64,000 nt of DNA from an uncultured Sulfolobales archaeon. GTDB lineage: Archaea > Thermoproteota > Thermoprotei_A > Sulfolobales > Desulfurococcaceae. Positions within the stretch are counted from its first letter, which is position 1. Each line of letters opens with the position of its first letter. The stretch covers positions 1 to 64,000 of the forward strand of contig CALIML010000001.1 of NCBI GenBank assembly GCA_938045475.1. Direction: 5' to 3'. The notes beneath the pieces were generated by a model, which was not told the DNA's origin, ran no database searches, and saw only the letters and a list, made by a program, of their open reading frames with translations. Below, in pieces: positions 46,151 through 55,509 of this stretch. Position numbers and translations under genes: made by a program.

Positions 46151-46657
46151 TCAATCAAAGATCTTTCTTGCGTATTTTTCAAAGGTCTCAGATATATGCT
46201 TCTTAGCGCCGGCAGGAGTTAAGTCTCTGATATAAATCCAGTGGACGTAGTAAGTCCTTCTACTTGGATCTAAGTCCACTACTACTGTACCAGGAGTATT
46301 AGTTATTGAATTCGCCACTGTCGTCATAGCGTAATCAGTTTCAACGCTGTACGGCACGCGGACTATCCCAGGGTTAATGGGCATCTTTGGATGAAGTATT
46401 CTATGCATGACGTCTAAGTGAGCCTTTACTTCAGCTATAAAGAAGTAGTAGATGCTGTATGCTATCAGCCACGCAAGCCTCCAAACTTGGAGTAGTTTGC
46501 TAGGTTTACTTACAACGATGTTTGCTACAAGTAATCCAACCACTAATGCTACAATAACACCGCTCACTAAATCGTATGCGGAAACCGATCCGCTAAACGT
46601 TATGTAAATTATGAAGCTCAACACCATCGGTCCAAACGCCTTAGCAAGCCTCTTCAT
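46151..46657 (-). CDS. MrpE-like subunit (MbhA-like)
   Basis: TVANSITNTPGTVVVDLDPSRRTYYVHWI. Confidence 0.82.
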   Translation of the reverse strand: MKRLAKAFGPMVLSFIIYITFSGSVSAYDLVSGVIVALVVGLLVANIVVSKPSKLLQVWRLAWLIAYSIYYFFIAEVKAHLDVMHRILHPKMPINPGIVRVPYSVETDYAMTTVANSITNTPGTVVVDLDPSRRTYYVHWIYIRDLTPAGAKKHISETFEKYARKIFD

Positions 46658-46662
46658 TTAGA

Positions 46663-47067
46663 TCACCCCCTTAATTTAGCTATCCGTCTCACATCAGTTG
46701 TTCCGTAGAATCTATACATTTGTAGGGTTAGGAAGACGAGGAAAAGTGTCACAGCCAGCCCTATGACTATGGCTGTCAGCACTAGCGCCTGCGGCAATGG
46801 ATCTACGGCTACTTTAGCAAACGTCTCTATGTCTTCCAACGTAGGACTAGGGTTCAGTAGTACTGGTGGAGCTATTTCCCCCGGGTTTCGCCACCTCACG
46901 TAGCCTATTATAATTGCTGTAATGTTGGCTGAATCACTGAATATGGTTAATGAAATGATCTTCTTAATTAAGCTCGGCCTATATAGAACTCCGTAAAGCG
47001 ATATACCTAGGTTCACTATTATTGAAAGCATGCATGTTGTGAATAGGAATGTAAATGCGTCAATCAA
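46663..47067 (-). CDS. MrpC/NuoK-like subunit (MbhG-like)
   Basis: GISLYGVLYRPSLIKKIISLTIFSDSANI; DPLPQALVLTAIVIGLAVT. Confidence 0.85.
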   Translation of the reverse strand: MIDAFTFLFTTCMLSIIVNLGISLYGVLYRPSLIKKIISLTIFSDSANITAIIIGYVRWRNPGEIAPPVLLNPSPTLEDIETFAKVAVDPLPQALVLTAIVIGLAVTLFLVFLTLQMYRFYGTTDVRRIAKLRG

Positions 47068-47879
47068 TGTTCTCCAACCTCCTCCCTCAACTGTTTTAAT
47101 ACCTCTCCTTCAGGTATTCCCAAAAGCAGAAATATCACTGTAAATCCAGCTGCAACTGCAAACATTTCAAAGAAGTTGAAGAACCATAGAGTGCCGCTTA
47201 TCAAGCTATCGCCTATGTGGACGGGCAGTCCTACCGGCGCATCGGGCTTAGGCTGGTTTTGAAATACGTATGCCGGGCTACCAGCCGCTAGGCCTATTAT
47301 GAGCGCTGAGAAAGCGGTCACCCCAATTCCCAGTAACCCTATGCTCCTTAATGCAAGCAACACGTTTTTCCTCAACCCCAGGTTCTCGAGGAAGTACTTG
47401 GAGAACACTATGAGTATGAGTAGTGGAGCAACAGCTGCTGTTGCTCCGCCTTGGAATCCTCCTCCTGGAGTTAAGTGTCCGTGGAGAGCTATTGAGGCAG
47501 CTACAGTTATTATGATTCCGGCAGTTAACTTAGTCACAGTCTTCACTATTGGTGAAAGGCCGAGGGATATTACTTCAGCTCTCTTCCCCGACTCTATGCC
47601 TCTGTAAAGTGAGAGAGCACCTATTATTGCTAAGTAAAACACTAGTGTTTCAAACAGCGTATCTAGGCCGCGAAAGTCCCAGACTATTGACGTCACTGCT
47701 TCAGGAGACTTTACAGTAAAAGTAGTGTTAAATGGATTGTAAGCGTAGACTAGGAATTGCCTAGCTAACTCCCTCACTCTTGATGGAGGCACCTCGTAGC
47801 CAAAGCCTCCGCTAGCTATTACTAGAGCGAAGAGCGTTATAAACAACACTATTACTAGTAACCCAAGCAACCTCCTCAA
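47064..47879 (-). CDS. Fused MbhE-like + MrpB (MbhF-like) subunit
   Basis: N-half SPEAVTSIVWDFRGLDTLFETLVFYLA; C-half HGHLTPGGGFQGGATAAVAPLL. Confidence 0.82.
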   Translation of the reverse strand: MRRLLGLLVIVLFITLFALVIASGGFGYEVPPSRVRELARQFLVYAYNPFNTTFTVKSPEAVTSIVWDFRGLDTLFETLVFYLAIIGALSLYRGIESGKRAEVISLGLSPIVKTVTKLTAGIIITVAASIALHGHLTPGGGFQGGATAAVAPLLILIVFSKYFLENLGLRKNVLLALRSIGLLGIGVTAFSALIIGLAAGSPAYVFQNQPKPDAPVGLPVHIGDSLISGTLWFFNFFEMFAVAAGFTVIFLLLGIPEGEVLKQLREEVGEH

Positions 47880-48155
47880 CTAACTCTCCTCCTTCTCAGT
47901 CTTCTTTATCAACATTAGTACTATGGCTGGATATAAGCCTACTGAAACAGGTACGTAGACTAAGACTATGTCGGGAGCCATTAGTAAGTAGTAAATGAGT
48001 GCATAGAGAGTGCTCTGTATAGCTGAGTATAGCACTGCCTTAACTAAGTTCCTCTCAGTGATGGCTAGGTAAGTAGCTATAGTTGAGGAAAGCGCGAATA
48101 ACGCCATTACGCCAAGCACTATTAATGACGCTTCAACCACTCTTGCCCACCTCAT
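47880..48155 (-). CDS. MbhD-like (DUF4040-type) subunit
   Basis: ITERNLVKAVLYSAIQSTLYALIYYLLMAPDIVLVYVPVSVGLYPAIVLMLI. Confidence 0.8.
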   Translation of the reverse strand: MRWARVVEASLIVLGVMALFALSSTIATYLAITERNLVKAVLYSAIQSTLYALIYYLLMAPDIVLVYVPVSVGLYPAIVLMLIKKTEKEES

Positions 48156-48540
48156 CTTCCTCTAGATAATTCACAACCTTTGGTTCAACTACAGCTGCGC
48201 GAGACCTATGCGCTGCTCTAGCTAGTGCATGTGAACCTGCCGGAGCCAGCATTAAGACCATGATCGCCGTTACTAGAGCTCCCCCAGCTATAAACCACCT
48301 ATAGGCTCCTAAGTAAGTGCTTCCAGCAGCGAGTAGTGCAGCGCCTATTAGTGGAACGAATGCTCCTCCAATAGTTCCCACAGTAGCTGCGTGGAGCCTT
48401 AAGTAGAAGTTCGGGAACCTCAGCAAGCCTATTGATGCAACTAAATCACAGAGCACTCCTATAGCTATAAGAGCTTGACCTAAGTACACAGCAATTACCT
48501 CAAGCATATCCTCATCACTCCCCCATCTCTTTTGCTTCAA
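48133..48540 (-). CDS. MrpG-like subunit (MbhC-like)
   Basis: DLVASIGLLRFPNFYLRLHAATVGTIGGAFVPLIG. Confidence 0.88.
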   Translation of the reverse strand: MKQKRWGSDEDMLEVIAVYLGQALIAIGVLCDLVASIGLLRFPNFYLRLHAATVGTIGGAFVPLIGAALLAAGSTYLGAYRWFIAGGALVTAIMVLMLAPAGSHALARAAHRSRAAVVEPKVVNYLEEDEVGKSG

Positions 48541-48793
48541 GATATTTAGCTACATAGATGTCCAGGGAGTAAATCCATAGAGCTAAAACAATGGCTGTAG
48601 CTATGAGTATTGGCGATTCAAAGAATATTGCTAAGATCACTAGGAATGCCGCTAGATCAAAAGTCATGGCGTCTATGGCTAACACTGTGTCAGGCACTGT
48701 AGGCCCCCTCAGCGCTCTAACCATGTAGAGAATGAACGAGGTTATATATATGGGCAGCACTGCAATTATGAACATCGATATTAGCTCCTTCAC
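48515..48793 (-). CDS. MrpF-like subunit (MbhB-like)
   Basis: VRALRGPTVPDTVLAIDAMTFDLAAFLV. Confidence 0.88.
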   Translation of the reverse strand: MKELISMFIIAVLPIYITSFILYMVRALRGPTVPDTVLAIDAMTFDLAAFLVILAIFFESPILIATAIVLALWIYSLDIYVAKYLEAKEMGE

Positions 48794-49185
48794 TGCGCAC
48801 CGCCTCCAACACTTTGCAGGCTGTAGTCTCTTGAATATAACCTTGCCGGCCCCGTTATTTTGTAATCATTGGTAGTTATATAAGCATCGAATGGACAGAC
48901 CGTTACACACCTATAGCAGTAAACGCATTTACCGTAGCTTATAACTGGGTATATCCTCCTAGGGTTCTTAGGTACAGAGACTTCCTCTGGAAGCTTCTCC
49001 ATAGTGATGGCGTCAGCCGGGCATTCTATAGCGCATAGGCTGCAGCCAGTGCACTTATTTAAGTCAGCAAAATGCCTGCCCCGGAATCTATTTTCGATAG
49101 GCGTCTCTTCATACGGGTATTGTATTGTAACAGGCCTTCCAATAAACCACTTAAGGACTTCCTTGAGTAGAGACGGCTTACCCAT
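48790..49185 (-). CDS. Two-[4Fe-4S] ferredoxin-type subunit (NuoI/MbhN-like)
   Basis: CTGCSLCAIECP and CVYCYRCVTVCP. Confidence 0.92.
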   Translation of the reverse strand: MGKPSLLKEVLKWFIGRPVTIQYPYEETPIENRFRGRHFADLNKCTGCSLCAIECPADAITMEKLPEEVSVPKNPRRIYPVISYGKCVYCYRCVTVCPFDAYITTNDYKITGPARLYSRDYSLQSVGGGAQ

Positions 49186-49187
49186 AT

Positions 49188-50378
49188 CTACTTCAACCCT
49201 CTGTTCAAGTCCTTAAACCTTACGTACTTCTTCTCGCCGCGCCTTAAGTCAGTGACTATGGCTCTCTCCATGCATGATATACATGGATCATAGCTAGTCA
49301 GTATAACGGGGACATCAGCTATAGTGTAGCCTATGTACGAAAAGCCTGAGTTAATAATGTTGTTAAATGATGGAGTCCTTATCTTAACTCTCCAAGGGTT
49401 TTGCCTTCCATCACTCATTACGTAGTAAGTAAGCTCCCCTCTAGGTGCTTCAACTCTAGTAAATGCTTCTCCAACGGGGAACTTCCTGGGAAGCTTAGTT
49501 TCATCAGGTACTGCTGGACCATCACTAGGAAGGTTTTCCAGTACGTACTTACACATATTTATTGACTCTATAGTTTCATGCCATCTAACCATCATTCTAC
49601 TCCAAGAATCCATATCGCTTCTAACAATAATGTTAAACGGCACTTCGCCGTATGCATCATAGCCCTCCCTTCTAGCATCAATGTTTACTCCGGAGCCCCT
49701 GGCCGTAGGACCCACTAATCCATGTAGAGTGACGTCTTTAGGCTTTACAACCCCCACCCCCCTCAGCCTCTTCCCTATAGTCTCATCTTCTTCAAATACT
49801 CTGATGTACTTCCGTACTTCAGGTTCTAGCTTAATTAATACATCCTTGATTCTCTCTCTATCCACTTCACTTAGATCTCTTCTCACTCCTCCAACCATTA
49901 GGTAATCTCCTAAGACTCTGTTTCCAGTGAGTATTTCCTTAGCCTTCATTACTTTTTCACGATCTCTCATAATGTACATGAATAAAGTGTCGTAGCCCAG
50001 TACTTCAGCCATTATGGCGTTTATAATCATGTGACTATGGATCCTCTCAAGCTCCATAGCTAGCACTCTTAGGTACTTCGCCCTCCCCGGAGGCTCTATG
50101 CCCATAACTTGCTCTACAGCCCTCACATATGCATTGGAGTGAACTATGTTGCATATGCCGCATACTCTTGATACAATGAATATGTTTCTATAAAACGAGT
50201 TCTTCTCAACGAGTTTTTCTATCCCCCTATGGTTATACCCAGTGTTTACTTCTACTTTAACTACTTCCTCGCCTTCAGCATATACCTTCAACATCACTGG
50301 CTCGTGCAGTGCAGGGTGTTGAGGACCTATGGGTACTTCAAGTGATACAGGTATTTCAATGACTTTATCTACAGCCAA
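49188..50378 (-). CDS. Group 4 [NiFe] hydrogenase large subunit (MbhL-like)
   Basis: RVCGICNIVHSNAY and DPCISCMER metal-site motifs. Confidence 0.92.
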   Translation of the reverse strand: MAVDKVIEIPVSLEVPIGPQHPALHEPVMLKVYAEGEEVVKVEVNTGYNHRGIEKLVEKNSFYRNIFIVSRVCGICNIVHSNAYVRAVEQVMGIEPPGRAKYLRVLAMELERIHSHMIINAIMAEVLGYDTLFMYIMRDREKVMKAKEILTGNRVLGDYLMVGGVRRDLSEVDRERIKDVLIKLEPEVRKYIRVFEEDETIGKRLRGVGVVKPKDVTLHGLVGPTARGSGVNIDARREGYDAYGEVPFNIIVRSDMDSWSRMMVRWHETIESINMCKYVLENLPSDGPAVPDETKLPRKFPVGEAFTRVEAPRGELTYYVMSDGRQNPWRVKIRTPSFNNIINSGFSYIGYTIADVPVILTSYDPCISCMERAIVTDLRRGEKKYVRFKDLNRGLK

Positions 50379-50380
50379 CT

Positions 50381-50824
50381 CTATACACCACTATCCTTTC
50401 TAAGCGGAAACACTTCTTTCGACGCCACATCAGTTGGCACAAAGAACTCTCTCCTTATGAATAAATTCCCCTCAAACACTACTCCAAGAAGATCGTACGT
50501 TTCACACTCGCCTGAGAGAGCTCCTGGAAATAGATCTAGTATGGAGTCTACTTTAGGATCTTCTCTGGGAAGCCACGTCCTCAATACATATACGTTGTCG
50601 TCGGGGTGGGTCACTAAGTAGTAATCTAGCCTCACCTGCTTTTTATCGGGAAAATCCGTTCCAACAATTGTAGATACATAGATCCCCGTATCGCCACACC
50701 CCTCCTTAATTGCCTTTAAGACTTCCTTCACTCTATCCCTAGGTATTTCTATCACCAACCTATTTGGCTTCATAGAGTATGTAGTTAAAGCATATTTCTT
50801 TACTAATTCACTTAGAGCCTCCAC
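50381..50824 (-). CDS. NuoC/MbhK-like subunit
   Basis: YYLVTHPDDNVYVLRTWLPREDPKVDSILDLFPGALSGECETYDLLGVVFEG. Confidence 0.87.
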   Translation of the reverse strand: MEALSELVKKYALTTYSMKPNRLVIEIPRDRVKEVLKAIKEGCGDTGIYVSTIVGTDFPDKKQVRLDYYLVTHPDDNVYVLRTWLPREDPKVDSILDLFPGALSGECETYDLLGVVFEGNLFIRREFFVPTDVASKEVFPLRKDSGV

Positions 50825-51256
50825 TTACACCACCGCGCTCCTCAGCTTTTGGACGAGCTGTACAACTCCATCTAGAATAGCTTCGGGTCGAGGGGGGCAT
50901 CCTGGGACGTATATATCTACTGGAACTACTCTATCAGCTCCAGCGACTACGCTATAGGACTTAGAGAATACTCCTCCATCTATAGCGCAAGCGCCTACGG
51001 CTATCACATACTTAGGCCTAGGCATTTGCTCATAGAGCCTCTTGAGTCTTTCAGCAGCTTTCTTAGTTACAGCACCAGTCACTATTAGTATGTCAGCGTG
51101 CCTTATTGAGGGAGACAACTTTACTCCAAATCTCTCAGGGTCGTAGAGCGGGGTGAGTGCAGCTAAGACCTCTATATCGCATCCATTGCATGCACCTGTA
51201 TTGAAGTGGGCTATCCAGGGTGAATAACTAATTACTTTAGCCCTGCTCATAAGCAC
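50825..51256 (-). CDS. Group 4 [NiFe] hydrogenase small subunit (NuoB/MbhJ-like)
   Basis: GACNGCDIEVLAAL, GACAIDGGVF, VPGCPPRPEAILDGV. Confidence 0.92.
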   Translation of the reverse strand: MLMSRAKVISYSPWIAHFNTGACNGCDIEVLAALTPLYDPERFGVKLSPSIRHADILIVTGAVTKKAAERLKRLYEQMPRPKYVIAVGACAIDGGVFSKSYSVVAGADRVVPVDIYVPGCPPRPEAILDGVVQLVQKLRSAVV

Positions 51257-51308
51257 ATCCCTACTACTTAAACTAGCGGGGACTCATTTAAATACAGTAG
51301 CGTGGTTT

Positions 51309-52862
51309 TCAAGGAGTAGCTATGTTAAGGAAGCTTCCAGCTTCTGCAGGAAGTATTTTACCAATCTCTGGATACCACACTCCGAGAATAAAGCAAAGTA
51401 CTGACATAGCTAAGACCAGTGCTTGGACTGGTAGCCCAACATTTGACGCGGCGCTCTTCGTCGGTGCTTTAAGCATCAATGTGTAAAAGAGCTTTATGTA
51501 TCCAAGTAAACTTATGGCTGATGCAACTACTATAAAGAGGGCAAGGGGAATTATTCCAACAGTAATGTATGCTGAGAATAAGTATATCTTGCTGAAGAAT
51601 CCTCCCAAGGGAGCTATGCCAGCTAAGTGGAGAACACCTATTAAAATAGCTACAGAAGTCAGTGGAAAGCGCCTACCTAAGCCAGCCAGATCCTCTATAT
51701 TCCTCGATCCAGCGGCCGCTATTAAAATTCCTGTTGCAAGAAATAAGAGTGCTTTTCCAATACCGTGGTTGAATATGTGATATACTGAGCCTTCAATACC
51801 TATGACTGTAGCCTCACTACTCCCACTTAAGCCTGAAGCAATGCCTAAGTATATGAGGCCTATATGGGATATAGTGCTGTACGCTAGGAACTTCTTTACA
51901 TCGCTTTGAACCAGCATAAGTAGTGCACCAATGACTGCCGATAGGGACGCCATTACTGCAATTGATGCAAGAACAGCTGTCCTAAACCAATAGATGTCAA
52001 CAATGCTCCCCTGCCCAAATATCGAGTACATGAATCTTAGAGTAGCATAAGCACCTACATTGACTACTAAGCCTGATAAAGCTGCTGAAACAGGTGTGGG
52101 GGCCTCTGGATGAGCATCAGGTAGCCAGAAGTGGTTTGGGAATAAAGCTGACTTAAAAGTAAAAGCCCATATAGCTAGCGATATTGCTGCAGCTGATGCA
52201 AGGTGTGTTTCTCCATAGGATCCATCTAGTAAGATCCCTCCCCCACCCCTAGCCTTGATAGATAGATCAACCATGTTCAGCGTTCCATAACAACTGTATA
52301 TCACTACAGTTGATATGAAGTACAGAGTGGTTGCAACAGCCCCTATGAATGCATACTTCATTGCAGCTTCAACAGCATCTGGCCTAGATCTATAGTAGGC
52401 CACGAGCCCATAGGCTGATATCGATAGCACTTCAAGCATTACAAATAAGTTGAATACATCGCCTGTTAACAAACAGCCGAGAAGTCCTGCCTCCATTCCC
52501 ATCAATAGAGTGTAATACCAGACAACGTCATCTATGTACTTGCTGTACCAAACGCTATAGAGGGCTATAAACCACATAACTATTGATGTAAATAGCGCAA
52601 GCGATCCATTGGCTACGTCAACTCTATAGGTTATTCCATGTGGTGGAGGCCAGCCGCCGAAAGTATATGTAAGTACACCACAGCTACTTACTTTAATGAA
52701 TCCCCAGGCTGTCGCCGCTAAAGCTAGCGTTGCGAATGCCATTGAATAGGAGTGGTAGAAAACCCTACTCTTAATGCGTAAGCCAAATAGTGGAAGTATG
52801 AAAGCAGCAGATGCAAGCATAGGTGTTAGTGCTCCAAGCAGCGATGCTGAGCAGGGGCTCAT
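51309..52862 (-). CDS. MrpD/NuoM-like antiporter subunit, copy 2
   Basis: GDVFNLFVMLEVLSISAYGLVAYY, FKSALFPNHFWLPDAHPEAPTPVSA, FLAYSTISHIG. Confidence 0.9.
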   Translation of the reverse strand: MSPCSASLLGALTPMLASAAFILPLFGLRIKSRVFYHSYSMAFATLALAATAWGFIKVSSCGVLTYTFGGWPPPHGITYRVDVANGSLALFTSIVMWFIALYSVWYSKYIDDVVWYYTLLMGMEAGLLGCLLTGDVFNLFVMLEVLSISAYGLVAYYRSRPDAVEAAMKYAFIGAVATTLYFISTVVIYSCYGTLNMVDLSIKARGGGGILLDGSYGETHLASAAAISLAIWAFTFKSALFPNHFWLPDAHPEAPTPVSAALSGLVVNVGAYATLRFMYSIFGQGSIVDIYWFRTAVLASIAVMASLSAVIGALLMLVQSDVKKFLAYSTISHIGLIYLGIASGLSGSSEATVIGIEGSVYHIFNHGIGKALLFLATGILIAAAGSRNIEDLAGLGRRFPLTSVAILIGVLHLAGIAPLGGFFSKIYLFSAYITVGIIPLALFIVVASAISLLGYIKLFYTLMLKAPTKSAASNVGLPVQALVLAMSVLCFILGVWYPEIGKILPAEAGSFLNIATP

Positions 52863-52921
52863 AAGCTCAACCTTCTTTTAACCTATCTCATTTGCCTTAA
52901 ATATAGTAAGCAGTTGCATAG

Positions 52922-55249
52922 CTATAAACTATAGGGTTTTAAATCCAGATCGGCTGCAATTACTTGGCCGAGGGCTACCCCCCCGTCATTTGGAGGAACT
53001 CTCTTCGGCAAAAGGATGTCCACGCCGCTCTCTGCAAGTACATCCCTAATGCCTTTAACTATTATTTCATTGACGGCTGCACCACCGCTTACTACTACAA
53101 AGTTCGATAATCTCTTGCCCTTAAGTGAGGCTAGTGCAGCCTCCCCTAATCCTCTGCCAAGAATGTACTGCACTGTGTATGCCAAGTCCTCTATAGAGCG
53201 CTCTTTAAAGCTATCCACTAAGTTTAAGTAAATATCTGCAGTCTTTATTATAAGGCCCCTCATAGACTCAACTATCTTTAGATCATTAATTTCCTCTACT
53301 ACCCTCCCCCCTCTTGCCGCGGACTCGAGGAGTATTGCTGGCTCCCCCTCATAGCTCCTCTGAGTAGATATCCTTAGGAAAGCCGACGCTCCATCGAGTA
53401 ATCTACCCATGCTTGAAGTCGGCGAGTACTTCTTCATTTCTATTGCCTTAAGTAAAGCCTTGACTTCCGCTAATCCGCCGGGCACCAGCTCGCATAATCC
53501 ATACTTCACTGAAGTCTTTAGTGCTTCATCGGATCCGAGTTCCCTAGCTAGAACTGATATGAAGAACCTTATTGGATAGTACACTGTTCTATCGCTATCC
53601 AGGGGTTGATACTCTAAATGTCCAGCCCTCCTATAGATCTTCTTACTTAAATACACTTCCAATACTTCTCCACCCCATACAGCTCCATCATCTCCATATC
53701 CAGCTCCATCAATTGCTATGCCAATGAAGTCTTCGAACAATCCTTGCTCAGAGGCTGCTGCAAGCACGTGCGCTAAGTGGTGTTGCACTTCAACTATGCT
53801 ACAGCCGTAGGCCTCCTCATAGCTTACTGCAAGTAGGTGTGAGGCATAGAGTGGGTGTTTATCCACAACTATTTCTGCTTCACTAAGGTTTACTCCATAG
53901 CTTTTAGTCAGAAAGCCTAGGTACTTGTCTAAGTCTACGAGTGTGTCTAAGTCATCTACATCCCCTATGTATTGTGTAAGAACTACCTTATTGCTAAAGC
54001 CCACTGCTCCAGCCGTCTGGAGATCCGCTCCTAAAGCTACGTAGTTCTTCCTCAGGTTAAACGGCACTTTTATCCACAGAGGCGCATACCCACGCCCCCT
54101 CCTAAGCATAACGGGCCTTCCATCAGTGAACCTGATTACAGAGTCATCAACTCTATTAACTATCTCCCTATCGTGCACTAGGAAGTAATCAGCTATTCCA
54201 CCAAGATCCCTGTAGGCGCACTCCTCATCAATGCACATGGGCTTCCCATACGCATTCCCACTAGTCATTATTAAAAACTTGTCCTTAGTCTCAAGGAGTA
54301 TTAAGTAGTGGAGCCCGGTGTATGGAAGAAACACTCCTTCAAAGCAAAGCCCGGGCGACACATACTTAGAGGCAGGTGTATCCGGCTTCTTTGGAAGTAA
54401 GACTATGGGTTTAGCTGGAGATTCCAGCACCCTCAATGAGTCCTCATTTAAGTAAACTAATTTGTCTAAAACAGCTCTATCAAGAGCCATGATTGCAAAT
54501 GGCTTCCTAGGCCTGCTCTTCCTGCTCCTAAGCTTTAATACAACTTCATCACTGCTCGCTAATGCAGCTAAATGGTATCCGCCTAGACCCTTTATAGCCA
54601 CTATATGCCCTTCATCAATGATCTTTGCTGCCTCTAACACTGGGTCATTAGTCTCCACCTTACTGCCCCTCCTATCAGTGAGCCACAGCCTAGGGCCGTC
54701 CTCAGGGCAGCTTATTCCCTGAGCATGATGCCTCCTCACGTCACTTATATCGCTGTATTCCTTAGCGCACTCACTGCACAGCTTGTACTTAGCCATCGAT
54801 GTATTCTCTCTGTCGTAAGGCGCTTTATAGATCATTGAGAACCTGGGGCCGCACCAAGCACATGAATTGAATGGATGCCTATACCTTCTATTGCCTGGAT
54901 CAAGTATTTCACTCAAACACTCGCTGCATATACTGAAGTCCGGAGGTATCATTGAGTGCTTCTCCTTTATAGTAGCGCTCTTCAATATGTAGAATTCGTT
55001 GAAGCCCTGTGGTTCCTGCGGATATAATTCTACTTCCTCCAGTATCGCTGGAGGAGGCTTCTGTAAGTATAGCTCCTTAATGAACTTAGATAAGTCCTCA
55101 CGCTCCCCCTCAATCCATACCTCTACTTCAGATCCCCCTGAGTTCTTCACATAGCCCTTTAAGTTATGTCTAACGGCAATTCTATGTATGAATGGCCTAA
55201 AGCCCACTCCCTGGACTATACCTGTGATCACGAGTTTTAGAGCCTTCAT
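52922..55249 (-). CDS. hypF: Carbamoyltransferase HypF
   Basis: Acylphosphatase GIVQGVGFRPFIHRIAVRH; CSECLSEILDPGNRRYRHPFNSCAWCGPR; HHLAHVLAA. Confidence 0.96.
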   Translation of the reverse strand: MKALKLVITGIVQGVGFRPFIHRIAVRHNLKGYVKNSGGSEVEVWIEGEREDLSKFIKELYLQKPPPAILEEVELYPQEPQGFNEFYILKSATIKEKHSMIPPDFSICSECLSEILDPGNRRYRHPFNSCAWCGPRFSMIYKAPYDRENTSMAKYKLCSECAKEYSDISDVRRHHAQGISCPEDGPRLWLTDRRGSKVETNDPVLEAAKIIDEGHIVAIKGLGGYHLAALASSDEVVLKLRSRKSRPRKPFAIMALDRAVLDKLVYLNEDSLRVLESPAKPIVLLPKKPDTPASKYVSPGLCFEGVFLPYTGLHYLILLETKDKFLIMTSGNAYGKPMCIDEECAYRDLGGIADYFLVHDREIVNRVDDSVIRFTDGRPVMLRRGRGYAPLWIKVPFNLRKNYVALGADLQTAGAVGFSNKVVLTQYIGDVDDLDTLVDLDKYLGFLTKSYGVNLSEAEIVVDKHPLYASHLLAVSYEEAYGCSIVEVQHHLAHVLAAASEQGLFEDFIGIAIDGAGYGDDGAVWGGEVLEVYLSKKIYRRAGHLEYQPLDSDRTVYYPIRFFISVLARELGSDEALKTSVKYGLCELVPGGLAEVKALLKAIEMKKYSPTSSMGRLLDGASAFLRISTQRSYEGEPAILLESAARGGRVVEEINDLKIVESMRGLIIKTADIYLNLVDSFKERSIEDLAYTVQYILGRGLGEAALASLKGKRLSNFVVVSGGAAVNEIIVKGIRDVLAESGVDILLPKRVPPNDGGVALGQVIAADLDLKPYSL

Positions 55250-55257
55250 GAAGGCAC

Positions 55258-55497
55258 CTAAGAGGCTTCAATTACTTTCTCTACTTCCTCCCAGATCTTG
55301 AATATAGCCTCCACTTCATCTTCATCTATTTTTGATATAGCCATTCCAGCGTGTACAATGACGTAGTCTCCTGGAGCTATAGGCTCACTGGAGGCATTGA
55401 TAACTTCTTTAACTATTCCTCCAATGGATACTTTAGCAATGCTTAAGCCACTCCTACTCTCTACGTCTAATACCCTTGCAGGAACTCCTAGACACAT
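55258..55497 (-). CDS. hypC: Hydrogenase maturation chaperone HypC
   Basis: In-frame internal start gives MCLGVPARVLDVE with the conserved Cys2; GDYVIVHAGMAI. Confidence 0.93.
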   Translation of the reverse strand: MCLGVPARVLDVESRSGLSIAKVSIGGIVKEVINASSEPIAPGDYVIVHAGMAISKIDEDEVEAIFKIWEEVEKVIEAS

Positions 55498-55509
55498 GCG
55501 TATCACTAC

